A DNA stretch of 64,000 nucleotides from Sweltsa coloradensis (taxonomy: Eukaryota; Arthropoda; Insecta; Plecoptera; Chloroperlidae): assembly GCA_024449915.1 (NCBI GenBank), contig JAMZAV010002042.1:40001-104000 (forward strand), given 5' to 3'. The notes under the pieces are model-generated. The model made no database searches. It had not been told where the DNA came from and saw only the letters and a list, made by a program, of their open reading frames with translations. This document shows positions 1-11,010 of this stretch, piece after piece (position 1 is the first letter of the stretch; every line of letters starts with the position of its first letter). The translations under genes were made by a program, and so were the position numbers.

Positions 1-1314
1 TGGTCAAGAAAGAGCCCTGCCCAATTGAGAACCCCCAGCACTATTTCACGAAAATATTAAATGATGAGCATAGATTTAAAAAGCTTAGAAGAAAGATTAC
101 AGTCAAGTGATGTAACATTGTATGCGTACCACGACGCCATGAATCACAATTGCATTTATTCAAGGAATTTTCATAATTTTTATTTTTTAAGCATTATTTT
201 TAGTTTGGAAATTTAGGATGTTAATTTAAAGACACATTTTGAATAAAAAATTAAATTGTAAGTGTACACCTTACAGATTAATGGTTAATTGTTTTGTATT
301 GGATGTTTATTGTGGTTTGTTAAGTCTTAGGTATTTACAAAAAAAGTTGCTTAATTATTGACTATCCTCTTACTTCATAAGTGATTTGGTAGAGCTAGCA
401 GGTGCTATGGAGCAACGCGTTTTAACATTACTTAGTCAAAATGTACGTTACCCCTTTCTATTTACCTTGACTGCTAGTAAATCGAGCAAGGAAGACTGTC
501 CATACACGGGTAACAACACTGGCGCGGTGTTCTTACTTCAGTGGTTTCCCATAGGAGGATAGAACATTGTGTTATAGGCAAATTTATGTTTGTTTGGTTG
601 ACTGGCATCACAGATGTTCGAAATTTTGTCCGGAAGCGGAAAGCAATGGCTCTATAATTACTAAGGGTGTCCAAGTCATTAAAATTTCGAGTAGGCCTAT
701 TTTTTCTATTTTCTTTTACTAAAAATCGAGTAGTATTTAAAAACGAATTGGTGGAGGTGCCGGGTAGCCTAAATCTTAAATTCGTCCCAGTGTATACACA
801 TGGTGGAGAGCTGCCGGGTCATTTAATGTGAGTGCGAACGTAAAAATCGTTATGCATTTTTGGCACTACCTTACCAACCCTGTTTAGTGATATTAGTAGG
901 TCCAGTCGTTTTGATGCAATTTGTTATACTTTTTTGAAAGTTTGAACTTTTTTTGGCTGGCCAAAAATAATAAAATTTCGATTCATTGATATCAACATTT
1001 CAATTCAATTCAACTAAATTAAATTCATTTTACTTTATTTGTTTAAACACACACACATAAAACGATTTGAACAAGCAAGTTGCATTCATGCGCAGACTGC
1101 TCTAGTGCAGGACTGCTTCATAAAAATAACATTTTAATTGTGTCGTTTGAGTAGTTTGTGTTGTGTTTTCATTAACACTTTCATGTAATATCAATAATTT
1201 TTAGGATATATCATAGAGCCTTTAGCCCTAATAACGTTGTATTACTAAGAACTAATCATTTTAAATCGATTAGATGCTACTGTCTTCACTTTAAGAACCT
1301 ATCCCTATTCCCTA
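1..1314. other. AT-rich non-coding stretch, no gene seen
   Basis: No ORF with recognisable similarity. One copy of the palindrome TAGGCCTA lies near 692. A short motif GGTGGAGGTGCCGGGT near 752, with a relative near 803, recurs elsewhere in the window and probably marks a decayed repeat. Confidence 0.5.
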
Positions 1315-2092
1315 TAGTGGCTAGCCAGGAATATATTTCGGGGAGGGGGGTGCCCCTCACAACAGCGCCGCAGGCGATTTTTTTAAAATACGTATTTTTG
1401 ACGTGGTTTTAAGAGTTTTAGAAGAATCTAAAGAGGTTTGCTGGATGGGATATTTTAACAGTTTTCTTAATAAAATAATTGAATTTATTGCACATTCCTT
1501 TAAACTTCACCGTGAATTGTCAGCAAAATATTATGAATATCGATTCAGGGGTTATGTATGTTTATTGTTTGTAGTTCAATTTTAATTATTGCAATGATTC
1601 AATGTTCCAATCTGAAGTTGATTCTTCTTGGTTTCTTAGCAAACGCATCAATGACGGTTTCATTAGAAATTGATATATCTCTGTTAATGGTCATCAGAGC
1701 CATCCCAGTAAGTCGGGATTCTGCCATGGTGTTCCTCAAGTAGGTCTTGAGACGCCGTAAAGTAGAAAACGTCCTTTCAACTGATGCTGTTGTAACTGGC
1801 AGTGTTCCCAACATAATTAAAATCTGTCGAATGTTGGGGGAAAAGGGTCCGTTGCAGTGTTCTAGAGCTTCCATCGCACATTTGGGCAACTGTGTGGCAG
1901 GGAAGTACCAACCTACAATTAATCCAATTCTACCTACGGGATAGTTTTCTGATTAGAAACATAGAGAAATAAAAAAAAGTATTGACAAATTGGTTACGTA
2001 GACCAAGCTAGATGTTTTGCAGAATATAATAAAAGCTGGGATTTCGGGGGGGGGGGCATGGCCCCCCGGGCCACCCCCTGGCTACGCCACTG
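1315..2092 (-). mobile_element. Internally deleted hAT DNA transposon
   Basis: The right end, read on the minus strand, begins CAGTGGCGTAGCCAGG. The left end reads TAGTGGCTAGCCAGGA. These are imperfect terminal inverted repeats followed on both sides by ATTTCGGGG-type G-rich stretches. The 8 bp outside each end (ATTCCCTA and TATCCCTA) match at 6 of 8 positions, which fits a hAT 8 bp target-site duplication that has since diverged. The only coding remnant is a hAT C-terminal domain on the minus strand. At about 0.78 kb the element is far shorter than an autonomous hAT (usually 2.5-5 kb), so it looks like a deletion derivative. Confidence 0.75.
1599..1889 (-). pseudogene. hAT transposase C-terminal dimerisation-domain fragment
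   Basis: The 96-residue minus-strand ORF contains the block LPVTTASVERTFSTLRRLKT followed by a leucine/methionine-rich helix (LTGMALMTINRDI). This is the hallmark of the hATC dimerisation region found at the C-terminus of hAT transposases, including the vertebrate ZMYM/TTF-type relatives. The DDE catalytic core, BED finger and insertion domain are absent, so it cannot be an active transposase. It lies inside hAT-like inverted repeats, which supports origin from the same element. It might be translated if exonised, but there is no sign of that. The family is secure; the decayed status is inferred from length. Confidence 0.8.
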
Positions 2093-3337
2093 TATCCCTA
2101 CATACAGACTCACATTAATAAATAAAATTAATATTGCTCATATTGTAGGTGAAGCCAAAGAGTTATTATAGTGATATAAAACGTAAAATAGTAAAAAGCA
2201 CTCGGACTCGACTCGAACTCAAAAATCAGTACTCGCACACTACTATAATGAAGATGAAAGGAAAAGGTTTTTTATGATTCCAAAATTGTCCAAAATTGAT
2301 GGTTTTCGTTATTTCCTGGTTTACTCAAAGTAAAAATTGATATTTAAGACCGTAGGGTAGTTCCTTTATCCTATCTAGACAACAGCGCAGATCATATACA
2401 TTGGATGCACCCTGTTGAACGAACTTTGCTTATAGTCCAAATGTGTTCTTTCCCTCTTAAAAATATTTGAATTGTCGAAGTTCTTAGAACAGTGATATGT
2501 TGTAGTGCCTCACTACGATCGACAACAGCTGCTAAGTGTGTGGTCTATATTCTTCCGACAAAAAGATATTTGCGCTTTAAATGCGATTTAGTTAAATTTC
2601 AAACATAACATATTCCACAACTGTAAGTTCAAAACTGACATTATCATTGTTGCAGGTTGTGACTTGATTGTAAACCGCTGTGAGTTACAGTAATACAAAG
2701 GTGTTGTTGATTGGTGTGGTGATTTTTTAAATCACTAAAGACACCACACCGCGCACATCAAACATCACCAATCGTATGTTATCATTGTTCGAAGATAATT
2801 TGCTCTCTCATCAATATCACTTGTATTAACCGCAGAATATTGCCAACCTCGTTGCCAGACATATGCTAGACCGTTGTTTAGCAGAAATGTTCGACGCTAG
2901 TTGAAGCCAGAGGGTGCTTATCTATAGTCTTCCGCTCAGTTGACTGGTGATGGTTAGCAAAGTGCTCACCTAACAATTCATAATCAGTATTGTCTCTTGT
3001 CGTTGTCTTCGGGGTCGTTGTTTGCAGCGCCAGGGGAAGTTATTGTGACATAAAGTATTTCTATTTCCAAGATGTTATCGGACCCACACGCACGCATTTA
3101 CGTGTGTTGTTAGTGCCTACCAACACTGACTCAGCTGTGCAACCAACTATACGTGGATCTACACTCACAATCAACCATACTCGGAGACAAGCCCACTCAC
3201 ACCCACACCCACACCCACACCCACACCCACTTACGCACTCACACAGTCAAACTTACACTCACACATGCAAAATTTTAACGTAACAGTTTATGTAAATTAT
3301 TTGCAAACTAATATAAACGTAATTGTTCGTGTAAATT
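2093..3337. other. Non-coding stretch with a C/A-rich simple repeat
   Basis: No supported gene. An open frame at 2990-3283 exists only because a (CCCACA)n tract is open in that frame. Short direct and inverted echoes of a TGGTGTGGTGATTTTTTA-type sequence occur near 2710-2770, with TCACTAAAGACACCACACC as the partner, and could form a small hairpin. Confidence 0.4.
3188..3258. repeat. (CCCACA)n microsatellite with CTCACA variants
   Basis: Five or more consecutive CCCACA units lie at about 3201-3231, surrounded by CTCACA/CACTTA derivatives. Confidence 0.9.
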
Positions 3338-3832
3338 ATATCCAACCAAATACAATTTTTTAAAAAAAAAAACGGCAGCCAAGCTCTCCTTCAAAAGTCT
3401 TCGGCTGTGAATGCTGTGAGATATAGAAGTTGAGCCAAGCTTTTTATTCTTTCTCCCTAGTTTCGGTTTGAAAATAAGTAATCATTTCGCCTGTTGACGA
3501 GCGCCAAGCCAACGATTTTTGTAGTAAAAAAGTAATTTTTTTAACTCGAAATCACAAAAAAAAAATCTTGCCCATGAACCAAATTCAATGGCCAAGCAAT
3601 TTTTTTGTGATTTCGAGTTTAAAAATTTTACTTTTTTACCACAAAAATCGTTAGATTGGCGCTCGTCAACAGGCGAAATGATCTTTCTTATTTTCAAAGC
3701 GAAACTAGGGAGAAAGAATAAAAAGCTTGGCTCAACTTCTATATCTCACAGCATTCACAGCCGAAGACTTTTGAAGGAGAGCTTGGCTGCCGATTTTTTT
3801 TTTTTTACGAATTTTTGTATTTGGTTGGATAT
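3338..3832. repeat. ~495 bp palindrome (inverted repeat)
   Basis: The left arm opens with ATATCCAACCAAATACAA and the right arm closes with TTGTATTTGGTTGGATAT. Between them GGCAGCCAAGC, AGTCTTCGGCTGTGAATGCT and GCCTGTTGACGAGCGCCAA all recur inverted. The centre is near 3586, with little or no spacer. It would fold into a long hairpin as RNA or extrude as a cruciform. Confidence 0.9.
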
Positions 3833-4911
3833 TACATCTTTTTGTGGTTTCTTTTGCTATCAAGGTGTGAATGATGGACTTTGAATGATTAAATTTGTTA
3901 AGTTCAAAGTTGTTTTTTGACATTTTTGGGCTCACGGTCCCCCCAAAGATACCCCGTGTGTTTTAAGCACTAGATATTTATAATGGTTAATAGCATGTTT
4001 AGTTTCATGCTTGTACAAATTACTACGCCTGAGTAATTACGCGATTTGATTTTGATTTTGATTTATCCCGGTCCCGATTGCCCGGTTTTGGTTATATGAG
4101 GTACATCTGAGTGTGTCCCAAGTTTCAAAGTTCTAAGATGAAACGTTTTCTCAGTATAGCGTATTATTCATAAGAGTACGGAATTACCTACTTTTGATAA
4201 TTTTGATTTTCTCCGGTACCCGTTACCCAATTTTGCTTTCCATATTCAAAAGTGATAAAGAATGAGAGATATCAAAATGTATTCCACGTTTGAAACATCT
4301 CAGTTGTAGCGTTTTCTTTGAATGATTCATTTCTTAAAGTTCAGATATGTTTTTTGTCATTTTTGGGCCCATGGTCATCCCCAAATTTAGCCCCTTGTGT
4401 TTTGGACGAAAGATATTTATAATGGTTAATAGCATGTTTAGTTTCAAGTTTGTACAAATTACAACGTCTTGGTAATTACGCGTTTTGATTATCATCCAAA
4501 TTTTGATTTTCTCCGGTCCCTGTTACCCGATTTTGGTTTTAAAAGCAAAAGTCACTGCGTCTGAAGTACATCTAAGTGTGGTCCAAGTTTCATAGTTCTA
4601 GGATTTACAGTTTTCTCTGTAGGCTAAATTAATCTCCGCAGAGAACTAACCAGCCACCCACCCACCCACCAAGCCACCAGCCAGCCGAAAGGAATTTGAC
4701 GATGTTGAGAGCCTTTTTTAACACAGAACGAGTTGTCGGATCGGGTTGATTTTTTTTTTGGTATGTCATGGACCACATACCAGGTCATATACCGAGTTTC
4801 AAGATTGTAACTCTTTCGGGGCGGCGTGTGCAGATAGCTGAAAACCCCCCAACTCTGGGCATACAGGGCTGGAGTTCGTGTCGCCTAAGCAGTCGCATGC
4901 GCTTGTCTGCC

Positions 4912-4929
4912 GGGCGACGACCGTCGCCC
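4912..4929 (+). other. Terminal GC-rich hairpin of the palindrome-headed element
   Basis: GGGCGACG and CGTCGCCC are perfect reverse complements separated by two bases, directly followed by TAGAT. The same hairpin ends the second copy at 60228-60245. Confidence 0.85.
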
Positions 4930-4933
4930 TAGA

Positions 4934-6945
4934 TATTGCCAAGCTTTTCGAGGATGTAGTTACGGGGCAGTGTTCGTTTATGAATTAAGAATGCGCAAAT
5001 GTAGAAGGGTATGGGTAAGGGTACATGAGCTTGGCCCTTCTTTAAGATCTCATTGGTTTTTAGTGTGTATGGTTTGGCTGTAATTTTACAAGTTTGTTGT
5101 ATGCGTGGGATCTCATTTCTTTTTCAAAGCCAATAGTCAATTGGAAAATGCTTTTTGAAAATTAGAAAAATTTTATAGAGTATTATTTAGTGCTATATGG
5201 TACCAATTGACAATATAATGTAAAACATATCGTGGCCCAAAGATTTGCTTTTTGAACTCATTGCAGTTGATTATTGTCAAGTTTCTATACATAGTTACTT
5301 GTTGATAGTATGCCTGTAAAAGGCTTATATTCAAACCTTTATTTCGATGCTTTCCAGCTAACTTTTTCAAAATTTTCTTTGAAAAGGCACTACATCACCA
5401 TTACCTTACTGTCCATGTAAAATATTAGAATTGTAGCCCCCCACCCGTTTGGTCAGATTCGCTGGCCAATTGAAACTGGCGAATTAGACAGTAGTAGTAG
5501 AGTAAGTAGTAGTAACTAAACATCCTTTAAGTGATTTTGAGCATGTTTCTATCCATTTTTTCACCCAGAAGAAATGATCGTACCTCAATGGAATATGGCA
5601 TGTGTTGTCACCTAAATCCCCCAATTTTGACTGTTATTAAGTTTATAACACTTTTTATGATAACTGGGTGACACCTCGAAAAGACCCCAACTCGGCTTGC
5701 TGTATAAGGTGCCTGGAGTGGGTTAGTGCACCGCGGCTTGGCTGCGTTGCCCTAACGGGCATCTAGATTTGAATGATGATGATGAATGATATTTATGTGA
5801 ATTTTAATCACAGTTAAAGTATTGCCATGACAATTGTTATTTAAACATTGAAAGGTCACCCTGTATAACCGGGTTTTGGTTTGGCACCTTAAGTGCAAGA
5901 CAATCCCGACATGGACTTCAGACCTATTTTGGTATTTTATTTTAATTTATGTATTTTAATCTTGAAACTATTAACGGTACTTGAAAGAACGCGATTTCAC
6001 TTTTAATTTTACGTTGGATTTAAATTACTAAAGGCTCGATTGATTTCGCTCATTATTGTTTCATGTCTTATGAGCTGTGCATTAAACTGGGTGTGTACTT
6101 GCATTACCGTGTTCTATCCATAACGTACACCATTATTATGTAGGCCTATTATTGGCGATGTGTTTTAGTAGGTAGGGGGAGGGGGTGTTATATCGACATA
6201 GTATCGAGGAGCCCTCCAGATCACAGTTTTGCCTTTCTTCAGTCCAAGTTTGTCGAGAAGAACGAGGGAAGTTGTGGGCGGGGGTGGGGGGTGGGGGTGA
6301 AGCTATTAACATAACCCCAAGAAGCATATGGCGTCACTGGGGTGACAAATTACCCCCCGATGATTGGGACTCTGGGGCGGTTGAAAAGAGCTCGGTTGCC
6401 ACCTTTGAAGCAATTTCCTTGCAAATTAAAAATAAAATAAGGGCCGCCCATCTACAATAGAGGCCATGTATATTCACGATGTCATAGAATAATAATTATA
6501 AAACGCTGTGTGTCTTGAAAATGATGATGCTGGGTGTATGGTCGTCGCCTCACTGCAGGCCGAACCTAGCTTTTACCTTCAAGCGACATTCTTTTAATAC
6601 TGTTTCTTGCCTGTAATTAATAGGGATGGGATATGAAATGGAAACTTACTTTTTATATTTTGTACAATCTTCCCCCCCCCCCCCCCCTAATTTCAATTGA
6701 AGTATGAAAGATGAAGGAAAAGAAAGAAAAATACAGCTTATTTTAAGTTCCTCGAACATCTTTTTCATCTGGATCTTGGACTTTTTCTTCATTATTATCG
6801 TCGATACGATCTCTGCGTTTGTCTCAGGAAAGAATATCTAACTGTTGTATGAAGTAACAGAGTCCTTTTTTAAAAAACGATTTCATAATTTTTGTTTAGA
6901 GCAGTTTTTGTAAGTAGGGCCTATTTCATAGATATTAAACACCTA
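4934..6945. other. Non-coding stretch; possible SINE/LINE tail near 5680-5795
   Basis: No supported gene. Around 5680-5795 a GC-richer block ends in a GATGATGATGAATGAT-type simple tail, which looks like the 3' end of an unidentified retroposon. TAGGCCTA occurs near 6141. A 19-base C run lies near 6670. Confidence 0.35.
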
Positions 6946-7341
6946 GGCTAGATCCGCAGTCATTAATCCACTTCCGTGACAATTTGAAGCCATCTTGAAT
7001 ATGGCAGTTTGCATGTTAAAGTTAATGGGAGCGATTTGTAGCCCAAATATTTTTCAAGGTGGCCGTCAGGTTGACATGTGAGCATACTAGCCATTAACAC
7101 TAAATGATTACTAAATTCTCTTTTGCAATAACTTCTTATTGTTTCTGTTTGTACATTCCCATGCTGCACAAGCTAAAACCATATCAAACAATCCCGTAAT
7201 GAGTGAAATACTTTATTGCATGCTTAAAAAGGATAAATTAAAACGCCAAATCGCTATCTTGAATATGGCAGATTTACTCTTCAATTTGCTACTTTCGCGT
7301 CTGTGCGGACGTATTGGAGACTGCGGATAATATTTCTGGCC
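6946..7341. mobile_element. TIR element (MITE), copy 0
   Basis: This is homologous along its length to the two copies at 28128-28504 and 28557-29879. It shares blocks such as CACTTCCGTGACAATT, GATTACTAAATTC and CATGCTGCACAAGCTAAAA. It begins GGCTAGATCCGCAGTC and ends GACTGCGGATAATATTTCTGGCC, a terminal inverted repeat more diverged than in the other copies. No coding capacity. The superfamily is not assigned. Confidence 0.7.
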
Positions 7342-8684
7342 TATTTAGTCCACCATTTCAATTGAATCATGTTGTTCATTTTGATGATATATTGCAAAAT
7401 ATCATCGTGAAACAAATAATTACTAATTATTATTCTCAAACTTTATTAAAATTATTTTGTATATTATTACAGTTCGTATTTGATAGCAAATAAAGCGTGG
7501 ATGTTTTCGACTCCGATCATGCGTGGATCGTTGGCTCGTTGCTTACTCCCGACGAACTGTGTTTCTACACACACCAGATGATTATCCGGAGAGCGAGGCA
7601 ATGTCCTCCACACCGGCATCTAGAAAACCAGAATATTAATGGTCAATTGATTGGCATGTCTTGTCATCTGCCGTTCGGCTTGGCTTTCCTGCCACGTTGG
7701 GAAATAAAAAAATCCTAGTTTCTCTGGCTGGTCCCACATTGTGAGTGCTAGATGTTACCTCTGTCCACACTCAAATATTCCACACTCTCACACACCCCTT
7801 CCCTTCCCTTAGCGGCCCCTCCAGCTCCAATATTCGCAGTGACACGTCGAAATAATTAAAGCGCGAATGGCACGCCACACGCGTCGACGGCTTCCTTCTC
7901 CTCTCCACATCATCCCCATTCGAAGGGATGAGAAAAGAGTAGCTGAAACCAGAAACCGATTTCCTATAACGGTCATCAGTTTGGCTTAGCCTTTCAGGAC
8001 AGAATTTACCGTAACTAATTTAATCAGTAATTCTCCTCATCGGCTCATGAGGTCATTACGGCAATCAATAAACAAGCCCCTATTGGTCTGCTTCGGCGGC
8101 GCGAATTGCTCGCTTATAGGCCTATCAATGTTTCATACTTTTTTGTCTTTACCTACGAGCGATTTGATATCCACGTTAGGATTGACGTGGTTACTGACGA
8201 AATTAAACCGACAGTTTTCAGAATTTAATTAAAGGATATGTATAAAAACGCTTCGCATGATTGTGGCTTCTGCCTCGACGTCGACTTTAAAGAATGCCTC
8301 TTCACTTCACCCTTACCATCCCTGGGTAGCTGTTTACTTAAACCATTTGATCAATTATATCTCATCCAATATAGACACTTATTTCATAAGCCCCTGTTAA
8401 ATTCCCTTACATTAGATTCCTTTCATCTGCACAAAAACATTCTTCGGCGTAGCCACACCGGAAAACAGAACGCTTTTGTACAATAATGTACTCACCTCAG
8501 AGATAGGTGGAGTATAGTAACGTGAAGCTAGCTATCGGTATTCACAATGCACATGTTTAGGAGACGAATAAGAAAGCTCTCAGAGTGGATTGAGGGGTAT
8601 GATTGTATGTCATCTCATTCACCTGCAGAGGGGGCGTCCGTGCGAAAGCCTTCGTAAAATGAACGCTTAGAAAAGAATGATGAC
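7342..8684. other. Non-coding stretch, no gene seen
   Basis: No ORF with recognisable similarity. Composition changes around 7490-8240 to less AT-rich, non-repetitive DNA, which could be unique or conserved non-coding sequence; only a comparison with related genomes would tell. TAGGCCTA occurs near 8117. Confidence 0.35.
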
Positions 8685-8858
8685 TATGATTTTTTTGCTT
8701 AACGTCACTATAAATGCACTAAAGCTTTTCGAGACGATGAGTAGTGATAGATGGCGATTACAAAAGACCCATGCCTAATGCAGGATTCGAACCCACGTCC
8801 TCGTAGAGCCATACACTTCGGACCAGCGCCCTAATCGTATGTGCCACCGCGGACCGTA
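8685..8858 (-). mobile_element. tRNA-derived SINE sharing its 3' tail with the 5S/Deu SINE
   Basis: Read on the minus strand, the head is tRNA-like: a Box A region GGTGGCACATACGATTAGG and a canonical Box B GGGTTCGAATCC. Immediately after the tRNA-like part comes CATCTATCAC, CTCATCGTCTCGAA, TTTAGTGCATT and ACGTTAAGCAA. The same blocks in the same order form the 3' end of the 5S-headed SINE at 10592-11010. The tail therefore probably carries the recognition signal of a shared partner LINE. Target-site duplications are not clear. Confidence 0.75.
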
Positions 8859-10134
8859 CTAGAAAAAAGAAAACAGTCGGAAACGCGAAAAAAAACATTA
8901 TATACTTTTTCGGCATGAAATAAAATATGTTGGAACTAGCATTACATTGCACCCATGTTTTCTTGTCAATGTGAACGATTGATTTTCAATATGACCAAGA
9001 CCCTAACAATCACATAGACGGTGGTAGGAATTAGAGCTTAGCCCCATAACACAAAGTTGTGTACTACCAGTACAATATACACAATAATTGCAATAAAAAC
9101 ACACACAAACAACAACAAAATATAAATAATTAGATAACATACATAAATGCAACAAAGAAGCATGTTTGATGGTGTATGCGTCACGCGTGTGAAGTTATAG
9201 CCTCGAAAGTAAGGAACATAGCAATGACCATAAGTGAGTTTCCCTGGAGTCTTCCAGTAAGTCGCACACGACGATAAGGATCAGGTCCCCCACCCAATAC
9301 ATCCTAGGGGCGACAAGTGTTTACCGTACACCGTCAGAGACCAAACACAACATTGGCCTCTGATGTGCAGGCTCAAATTGAACAATCTTATCAGATGTTA
9401 GTACATTTGCTTTTTCTTTGCATTTTATCATTGGCCCAACTCAAATGAGCGCGCTCAGGTGTTGACGATTGCATCTGAACGGTTGGGTATATATCATTAC
9501 CAAATTTTGTATGAATGACAATAGAGTTCCTTTATATTGATATCCAACCCTTGGTTGTCAAGAATTAGTATTAAAAAATCATTGCGAGAGGTAAGTCCAG
9601 AACGTGAAAAAAATGGAAAATGGAAAACATGGATTTCAATTCTGGAAATTCCCACCAAACCGTTTATCTTACGATAAAACCAAATGAACTTGAGCGTTCA
9701 CATTGATTTTAACGTTGATATCTAGTATGAAAATTTTCGTTAAAAAAATTGTACACTTGGAATAATTTCCCGAGATGTGCCAAGATTGAGTAAATTATGG
9801 AGATTTCACGATTTTTTTAATTCAAAAATGATTTTTTTTTTAAATCTTAAAATACGCACTGGATCACAAAGATTGATTCTTTATTAACGTTGTTGTGAAA
9901 TATGACACCGATGTTGTTAACCGTTTATCCGAAAAAAAAAATTGAAAGCTGAGCGTCGAAACTCATCTCCACGCCAGCCTCATCCAGCGACCCCTCCACT
10001 CCCAGACCTGCACAATGTTTTGTTTTCATAACAAATACAAAAAACACGTAATACCTACAAAGCATAGTATATTAATTGTTACATTGAAATATTGATCGAG
10101 GGATTAAATTGGAAATTGTTGTTTCTTGACGTGA
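8859..10134. other. Non-coding stretch, no gene seen
   Basis: AT-rich, with no ORF of note and no repeat relation that I could detect to other parts of the window. Confidence 0.35.
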
Positions 10135-10292
10135 ATTCGCATCGTATGCGACTCACGGCTGAGTGTTACACCGGCCGCTCTCAGCAACGCCAGAGATGGC
10201 TTGCGTCGTCATGGGTTCGCATCGTATGCGACTCACGGCTGAGTGTTGCACCGGCCGCTCTCAGCGACGCCAGAGATGGCTCATCTGATTCG
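10135..10292. repeat. Tandem duplication of an ~81 bp unit
   Basis: Two copies starting TTCGCATCGTATGCGACT (10135 and 10216) share almost all bases through CCAGAGATGGCT. The unit contains the small palindrome CGCATCGTATGCG. Confidence 0.85.
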
Positions 10293-10487
10293 GAAAGTCG
10301 AGAGCTCGTCACGGGCAATCCTGACTGAAAGATTTTTCCGAGGTCTAAGGCGAAACGAATTATACGATTGAGTCCTCTTAAACAGTCCCATTACCATATT
10401 TACCTAAAGTTAGTCACCTAAAGAGTGGAGCATACCGGGTAAATTTGCATGATGTATTCCCTACAGCGGGCATCCTCTCGGGAAAAT

Positions 10488-10561
10488 TGCCCCGACTAGG
10501 GATCGAACCCAAAACCTCTGGCTCTACCTACCGATGCTTTTGTCAACCGAGCTAACGGGTC
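10488..10561 (-). mobile_element. tRNA-like sequence, probably SINE head
   Basis: The minus strand reads GACCCGTTAGCTCGGTTGAC (Box A type) and, about 40 nt later, GGGTTCGATCC (Box B), closing with GGGGCA. GACCCGT pairs poorly with the 3' end, so a working tRNA gene is unlikely; a SINE head or tRNA pseudogene fits better. It sits head to head with the 5S-headed SINE that starts 30 bp away. Confidence 0.6.
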
Positions 10562-10591
10562 CACTTGGCAAACTGTCGTTGATGTCATAAA

Positions 10592-11010
10592 GCGGTTTAA
10601 CCGAGGTCGTTTAGCGGTTCCCATACGAACACCGAGGCTAAGCAACCTCGGGCGTGGTCAGGGGAAGAGCATGAGTGACCGCTCTGCCCTGAATCACGAT
10701 ACCGCTGGTTAGAGCAGATAAAGAGTTCGAGAGCTAGTGTAACGGCTTCGTTCTCCTCGACGTCTGCTCGGCAGTCTGGGTGAAGGAACCTATATGACTG
10801 TCAAGCTTACACCGTCATTTCGGATGGGACGTAAAGCCGTTGGTCCCCTTGTTACTTTTCGAAAGGATTGGGGTTTAGGCTACGTACCGGTACCGGGTTT
10901 CCCCCTGCCTTCTATTCATACTTGATCCTCATCTATCACCACTCATCGTCTCGAATAGCCTTAGTGCATTAATATGAGACGTTAAGCAATATCAAATCAA
11001 AAAATCAATT
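10592..11010 (+). mobile_element. 5S rRNA-headed SINE with Deu-like core (SINE3 type), copy 1
   Basis: The head carries a 5S rRNA internal promoter region: CACCGAGGCTAAGCAACCTC, then GGGCGTGGTCAGGGG and GAGTGACCGCTCTGCC, matching 5S Box A, intermediate element and Box C in order. About 130 nt later is TTTCGGATGGGACGTAAAG and GGTCCCC, which resembles the Deu core known from AmnSINE and zebrafish SINE3 families (recognised from general knowledge, not searched). The 3' tail (CTCATCGTCTCGAATAGCC, TTAGTGCATTA, ACGTTAAGCAA, then TCAAA-type repeats) matches the tail of the tRNA-type SINE at 8685-8858. RNA polymerase III transcription from the head is expected. Confidence 0.85.

Larger units (their letters stand above)
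3338..4933 (+). mobile_element. Palindrome-headed repeat element, copy 1
   Basis: This ~1.6 kb block is repeated almost collinearly at 58668-60249. It starts with a ~495 bp palindrome, continues through about 1.1 kb of AT-rich non-coding sequence made of two or three diverged internal repeats (compare 3895-4150 with 4335-4620, both carrying TTTATAATGGTTAATAGCAT), and ends in an 18-nt GC-rich hairpin followed by TAGAT. The two copies lose similarity immediately after TAGAT and before ATATCCAACC, so these are the element ends. No ORF of note. The family is not recognised. A non-autonomous rolling-circle (Helitron or Helentron-like) element is one possibility because of the terminal hairpin next to CTAG, but the flanks do not give the expected A/T insertion site. 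Confidence 0.7.

Noticed and set aside
3482..3935. Open frames in the head palindrome
   Set aside because: They are mirror images of each other on the two strands, arising from the palindrome itself.
10592..10700. Functional 5S rRNA gene
   Set aside because: Only the promoter-containing part matches 5S rRNA. The 3' part diverges and runs into a SINE core, and a second copy has the same fusion.
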